From: a virus
IMG/VR virus record: IMGVR_UViG_3300034121_000587
Location: 1 to 31,440 of that record
Strand: one strand, 5' to 3'
DNA: 31,440 nt
Of the stretch, positions 29,090-31,440 are shown piece after piece. Below the pieces are notes generated by a model. It ran no database searches. It saw nothing but the letters and a program-made list of their open reading frames with translations, and was not told where the DNA came from. The position numbers and the translations under genes were made by a program. Within the stretch, counting starts at the first letter, position 1, and the number at the start of each line of letters is the position of its first letter.

Positions 29090-29509
29090 AGTGTTATTGT
29101 ATCGGTCTATTAAACTTAGTATTTTATTATGCTGGATTAAAAAGTAGTTATCTTTTTGTTCATAATAATCTTTGAACTTTTGCAATCCATGTATAACAGA
29201 TGCATGGTCTCTATTGAATAATAAACCAATTTTAGTTAATGATAATTCTTTTGCTCTTAAATGTTCAAATACTGAAAATCTCAAACATACATTATCTCTT
29301 TTACGTGATTTACTTTTAAGGTCTATATCCAATTCCTTAGTGATAAAAGATAATAAGCCTAAAGAATAATTCATTATATCAGCTTGTTTCTCATGTTTTG
29401 TTTTTTGTATTCCGAGCCTTGAATCTATCTCTATTAGTAAGTCTTTACGAAGTCTAAATAGTTCACGTGTTTTAAATAGAATTAAATCGTCTTTTGTAGG
29501 TAGTTGCAT
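29084..29509 (-). CDS. DnaA domain IV-like DNA-binding protein (141 aa)
   Basis: The ATG at 29509 is chosen over a GTG at 29542; it lies 4 bp after the preceding stop. The C-terminal half is the DnaA DNA-binding domain: 'HLRAKELSLTKIGLLFNRDH' then 'ASVIHGLQKF', with the signature RDHASVIHG at 100-108. There is no AAA+ ATPase part; the first 70 residues are only helical. So the protein can probably bind DnaA-box-like sites but not remodel an origin itself. It might guide host replication proteins or act as a regulator. Confidence 0.88.
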   Translation of the reverse strand: MQLPTKDDLILFKTRELFRLRKDLLIEIDSRLGIQKTKHEKQADIMNYSLGLLSFITKELDIDLKSKSRKRDNVCLRFSVFEHLRAKELSLTKIGLLFNRDHASVIHGLQKFKDYYEQKDNYFLIQHNKILSLIDRYNNTI

Positions 29510-29513
29510 TGTT

Positions 29514-29684
29514 TTAGTATTTGTAGTTAAACATATCCTCACTCGCTATGTATAAAAATAAAGCGTTTGGATATTCATTTTCAAAATGGATTAATGCTGA
29601 TATTGCATTGTCTGCATTGTAACGTTTGCCAGTACATATATTGTCTGTTTCGTTTTCTTTGTATGTGATGTGGAATGCTTTCAT
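29514..29684 (-). CDS. Small uncharacterised protein (56 aa)
   Basis: An ATG at 29684 overlaps the preceding TGA as ATGA, and the frame runs 56 codons to TAA at 29516-29514, just before the DnaA-like ATG. The product ('MKAFHITYKENETDNICTGK', 'NAISALIHFENEYPNALFLY') looks like a small alpha/beta protein. Clean fit between neighbours supports it. No family recognised. Confidence 0.65.
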   Translation of the reverse strand: MKAFHITYKENETDNICTGKRYNADNAISALIHFENEYPNALFLYIASEDMFNYKY

Positions 29685-29827
29685 TTTGTAAATAATTTAA
29701 AAGTGAAAAAAGTGATTGCAATAGCTACCAATGTAACCATAATTAGGAATGAAGAACAGCCGTTTTTTGAAGTTAAATCTTCAATGTTTTCGCTGTCATC
29801 TGCGGTATAGTCAAATTCTATTTTCAT
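29681..29827 (-). CDS. Small single-pass membrane protein (48 aa)
   Basis: The ATG at 29827 (M-K-I-E-F-D-Y) is chosen because a longer frame from 29872 would start inside the loop of the terminator at 29843-29903. The product has an acidic N-terminus and one hydrophobic helix ('FLIMVTLVAIAITFFTFKLF'). It is probably an inner-membrane protein. Role unknown. Confidence 0.55.
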   Translation of the reverse strand: MKIEFDYTADDSENIEDLTSKNGCSSFLIMVTLVAIAITFFTFKLFTK

Positions 29828-29842
29828 GGTATTGTTTTTAGA

Positions 29843-29903
29843 GTTAAAAAATAGACGTGCCGGCATGAACATAAAACCCCTTTTAGAAACTTTGCCGACA
29901 CGT
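29843..29903 (-). terminator. Terminator-like long hairpin
   Basis: The minus strand has ACGTGTCGGCA (29903-29893) pairing with TGCCGGCACGT (29865-29855), 11 pairs with one U-G, a 27-nt loop holding an inner AAAA-GGGG-TTTT hairpin, then CTATTTTTT. It directly follows the stop of the 64-aa gene. The long loop is similar in scale to RNA 1 and RNA 2, but I find no complementary upstream segment. Confidence 0.65.
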
Positions 29904-29907
29904 CCGT

Positions 29908-30102
29908 TTATACTTCTTTTATTTGATATTTAGCTAATTCGATTAAGTAATTAGAATAGGCTATTTTTTTTGAATAACTACCTGTTAGTATAATTCTATT
30001 GTCATCTAATATAGTATAGTAAAATGGCATTTCATCGCCTTCCTCTTGTTCGGTCACAAACTGCAATTTTACTTCGATTGTTTTTGTTTCTAAGATTTCC
30101 AT
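29908..30102 (-). CDS. Small uncharacterised protein (64 aa)
   Basis: A 64-residue strand-rich protein ('LETKTIEVKLQFVTEQEEGD', 'YYTILDDNRIILTGSYSKKI'). It is followed immediately by a terminator-like hairpin, so it may end the first early transcript. No family recognised. Confidence 0.6.
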   Translation of the reverse strand: MEILETKTIEVKLQFVTEQEEGDEMPFYYTILDDNRIILTGSYSKKIAYSNYLIELAKYQIKEV

Positions 30103-30119
30103 TGTGTTGTTTTTAGTTG

Positions 30120-30326
30120 TTAATATCCGTTTTTTGAGTATCTGCTTAAATAGTTATCTGAATAATACCCTTGTTTCTCTTTAATGCATTCAACATAATA
30201 TCCTAATTCATCCTCTGATAAGTTGACGTTTACAAGTATGCTATGAGTAGTTCCATATCCGTTACGAGTTAACCACGTTTCACGTTTTTCGAATGTTTCA
30301 AACATGTATTTATCTAAATATGGCAT
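30120..30326 (-). CDS. Small uncharacterised protein (68 aa)
   Basis: A 68-residue protein, rich in Tyr ('MPYLDKYMFETFEKRETWLT', 'ELGYYVECIKEKQGYYSDNY'). It begins 4 bp after the stop of the ribbon-helix-helix-like gene. No family recognised. Confidence 0.55.
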   Translation of the reverse strand: MPYLDKYMFETFEKRETWLTRNGYGTTHSILVNVNLSEDELGYYVECIKEKQGYYSDNYLSRYSKNGY

Positions 30327-30329
30327 TTT

Positions 30330-30491
30330 TTACAATTTATACGGTTCTAAAATAATTTCAATTTTTTCTTTTATTTCTTTCTCTTTTTTTTCAGGTATTG
30401 ATACCGATATACGTTTTGTTTTTCCGTACTTAGACTTAAACATTTTGTTGCGTCCTGCACCTTTTGGGTTTAATTTTGTTTTCTCTTTCAT
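30330..30491 (-). CDS. Small basic protein, ribbon-helix-helix-like (53 aa)
   Basis: ATG at 30491, TAA at 30332-30330. The 53-residue product ends 'RISVSIPEKKEKEIKEKIEI', a strand followed by a helix as in the MetJ/Arc (ribbon-helix-helix) pattern, after a basic N-terminus ('LNPKGAGRNKMFKSKYGKT'). It could be a small DNA-binding regulator. The stop-start distances to both neighbours are a few bases, which supports it as a real gene. Confidence 0.6.
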   Translation of the reverse strand: MKEKTKLNPKGAGRNKMFKSKYGKTKRISVSIPEKKEKEIKEKIEIILEPYKL

Positions 30492-30493
30492 AA

Positions 30494-30724
30494 TTATTTA
30501 TTTATTTTTTCAAGTGATTTTATTTTTTCAAGTAACTCATTAGGTGTATATCCTGACTCGTTAAATACGTTAAAGGCTTCTGCTATTAATTTTGTATTGG
30601 CAATAGCTTCATTATCTTTCATTGCCTGAGAAAAAGCAAAGAAATCACACAGTATTCTGTTTTTTTCGTCTTTAATACTAAGATTTACAATTCTTACTTT
30701 TCCTTTAGTGATAAATTCTTTCAT
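30494..30724 (-). CDS. Small uncharacterised early protein (76 aa)
   Basis: The ATG at 30724 (M-K-E-F-I-T-K-G) is preferred over one at 30781. The first codons from 30781 are merely the HNH 3' end read in another frame; the same bases recur at the end of the other HNH copy. The product ('GKVRIVNLSIKDEKNRILCD', 'FVFNESG'-like 'AFNVFNESGYTPNELLEKIK') is mixed alpha/beta. No family recognised. Confidence 0.6.
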   Translation of the reverse strand: MKEFITKGKVRIVNLSIKDEKNRILCDFFAFSQAMKDNEAIANTKLIAEAFNVFNESGYTPNELLEKIKSLEKINK

Positions 30725-30765
30725 TTTGCTAATTTTTGTTGTTAAGTGCGTTACAGTCTTTGTAA

Positions 30766-31269
30766 CTAAATATGATTCCATCTTTTTTTATTCTTAATAC
30801 GGTATATTGTAGAAATATTTACATTGTATTTTTTGGCTAAATCATTAGAACTTAATTTATTTATATTAGTTCTTATAAATTCAATATCAATATTTTTCAA
30901 TTTAGAAGTTCCGTGATTTTCACCTTTTGCACCACTTGGTTTATTTAAACCATATACCCACGAATGCTTTATATTTTCTTTTGGAGTACACCATTCTAAA
31001 TTCTCAATTCTGTTATCTGTTTTAATACCGTTTATGTGATTTACCTGCGGTTTATTTTGTTCATTTTTAATAAACGTTTCAGCAACTAATCTATGTATTG
31101 CGTATGTTTTTACGCTTTTATTATGGTATAAATTAACCAAAAAATATCCTCGTGAATTTATTTTAGGTTTCAAAATAAGACCTGAGTTTGCTCTTATAGA
31201 ATTAATATTACCTAAATTGCTAACTTGATACCTACCATTAAATCCTATTATGTTTTTCCAAATTTCCAT
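30766..31269 (-). CDS. NUMOD4-HNH homing endonuclease, copy B (167 aa)
   Basis: The ATG at 31269 (M-E-I-W-K-N-I-I-G-F-N-G) is chosen by alignment with the paralogue at 25508-26035 and because it follows the -7 box. The NUMOD4 motif 'WKNIIGFNGRYQVSNLGNIN' leads; the HNH core is 'YAIHRLVAETFIKNE', 'VNHINGIKTDNRIENLEWCT' and 'ENIKHSWVYG'; the C-terminal HTH-like part has 'LAKKYNVNISTIYRIKNKKR'. Unlike the other two HNH genes, it is not preceded by a structured RNA. It begins the first transcription unit in the window and its ATG lies 4 bp after the promoter box. Confidence 0.9.
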   Translation of the reverse strand: MEIWKNIIGFNGRYQVSNLGNINSIRANSGLILKPKINSRGYFLVNLYHNKSVKTYAIHRLVAETFIKNEQNKPQVNHINGIKTDNRIENLEWCTPKENIKHSWVYGLNKPSGAKGENHGTSKLKNIDIEFIRTNINKLSSNDLAKKYNVNISTIYRIKNKKRWNHI

Positions 31270-31273
31270 ACCA

Positions 31274-31304
31274 CAAAGATAAATCAAACTTTTGATATAT
31301 GCAA
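31274..31304 (-). promoter_or_regulatory. Promoter TTG-N20-TATCTTTG of the leftward early operon
   Basis: TTG (31304-31302), 20 bases, TATCTTTG (31281-31274): the same spacing as the RNA 1 promoter. The ATG at 31269 follows after four bases, so the mRNA may be leaderless. The palindrome centre is 58.5 bp from the box centre. Confidence 0.65.
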
Positions 31305-31326
31305 CACTTTTTAAAAATAATTCGTA

Positions 31327-31345
31327 ATTTATAATCGTTCTAAAT
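31327..31345. promoter_or_regulatory. Operator-like palindrome, copy 3 (degenerate left arm)
   Basis: ATTTATAATCGTTCTAAAT matches the perfect copy at 29071 except at three positions: two in the left arm and the central base's neighbour in phase. The right arm and the following AGTGT are shared with copy 2. It lies upstream of the early promoter. Confidence 0.6.
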
Positions 31346-31440
31346 AGTGTAGTTTTTTAGTTTGTTTTTAGCTACTATGATTCATTATCGTAGGGTTGGT
31401 TTTTTTAGATTATAGGTAACTCTTTTTCATTTAAAATATT

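Noticed and set aside
30343-30352. GGTTCTAAAA resembles half of the 19-bp palindrome.
   Set aside because: Only one arm is present and it lies inside the coding sequence of the ribbon-helix-helix-like gene, with no promoter box at the expected distance.
31360-31413. Stem-loop followed by a T-rich run on the plus strand near the right edge.
   Set aside because: The T-run is about ten bases away from the stem and no plus-strand gene lies upstream; too weak to call a terminator.

Overview
This 31.4 kb window is a piece of a tailed double-stranded DNA phage or prophage (Caudoviricetes, most likely siphovirus-like because of a long tape measure, a tail-chaperone frameshift and a tail tube). The host is probably a member of the Bacteroidota, most likely a flavobacterium. 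Reasons: the sequence is strongly AT-rich; gene starts show little Shine-Dalgarno signal; intergenic regions carry the Bacteroidota promoter -7 box TAnnTTTG; and there is a DUF3127-type single-strand binding protein. Every gene I can support lies on the minus strand, so transcription runs from high to low coordinates. Genes are packed, often with ATGA or TAATG stop/start overlaps. No integrase, lysis gene, tRNA or CRISPR array was found.

Layout in transcription order. (1) 31.3-29.1 kb, early block: an HNH homing endonuclease, several small proteins including a ribbon-helix-helix candidate, and a DnaA domain IV-like DNA-binding protein. (2) 29.0-27.0 kb: recombination and replication genes, namely an ERF-family annealing protein, a DUF3127 SSB-like protein, a winged-helix candidate and small proteins. 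(3) 27.0-26.2 kb: a DNA methyltransferase bounded by 27-bp inverted repeats next to a GC-rich attC-like palindrome, which looks like an imported cassette. (4) 26.2-21.8 kb: two HNH endonucleases, each directly preceded by a structured RNA/terminator element, a NinG-like protein, a DUF6291-like protein and a primase-helicase. (5) 21.6-16.7 kb: a GT25 glycosyltransferase, terminase subunits, small tail-region genes and a tail assembly chaperone with a -1 frameshift. (6) 16.7-9.4 kb: tape measure, two large tail proteins and a second glycosyltransferase. (7) 9.4-1 kb: portal, MuF-like protein, scaffold, major capsid protein, connector and tail-completion proteins, tail tube, and a tail fibre with a signal-peptide-like N-terminus that runs off the left edge. 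The head genes therefore lie downstream of the tape measure, the reverse of the usual order.

The most notable signals are non-coding. First, two RNAs (about 24.51-24.64 kb and 26.04-26.15 kb) each have a promoter box, an upstream segment perfectly complementary to the loop of a terminator-type hairpin, and an HNH gene immediately downstream. Second, a 19-bp palindrome (ATTTAGAACnGTTCTAAAT) stands upstream of three transcription units at 58.5, 58.5 and 47.5 bp from the -7 box. These distances are equal or one helical turn apart, which suggests a phage regulon. Third, a T TTT TTT slippery heptamer in the tail chaperone gene gives a 103-codon extension that is absent from a simple ORF list. I also recovered several small genes (24663-24830, 27639-27782, 29514-29684, 30330-30491) and corrected several starts.
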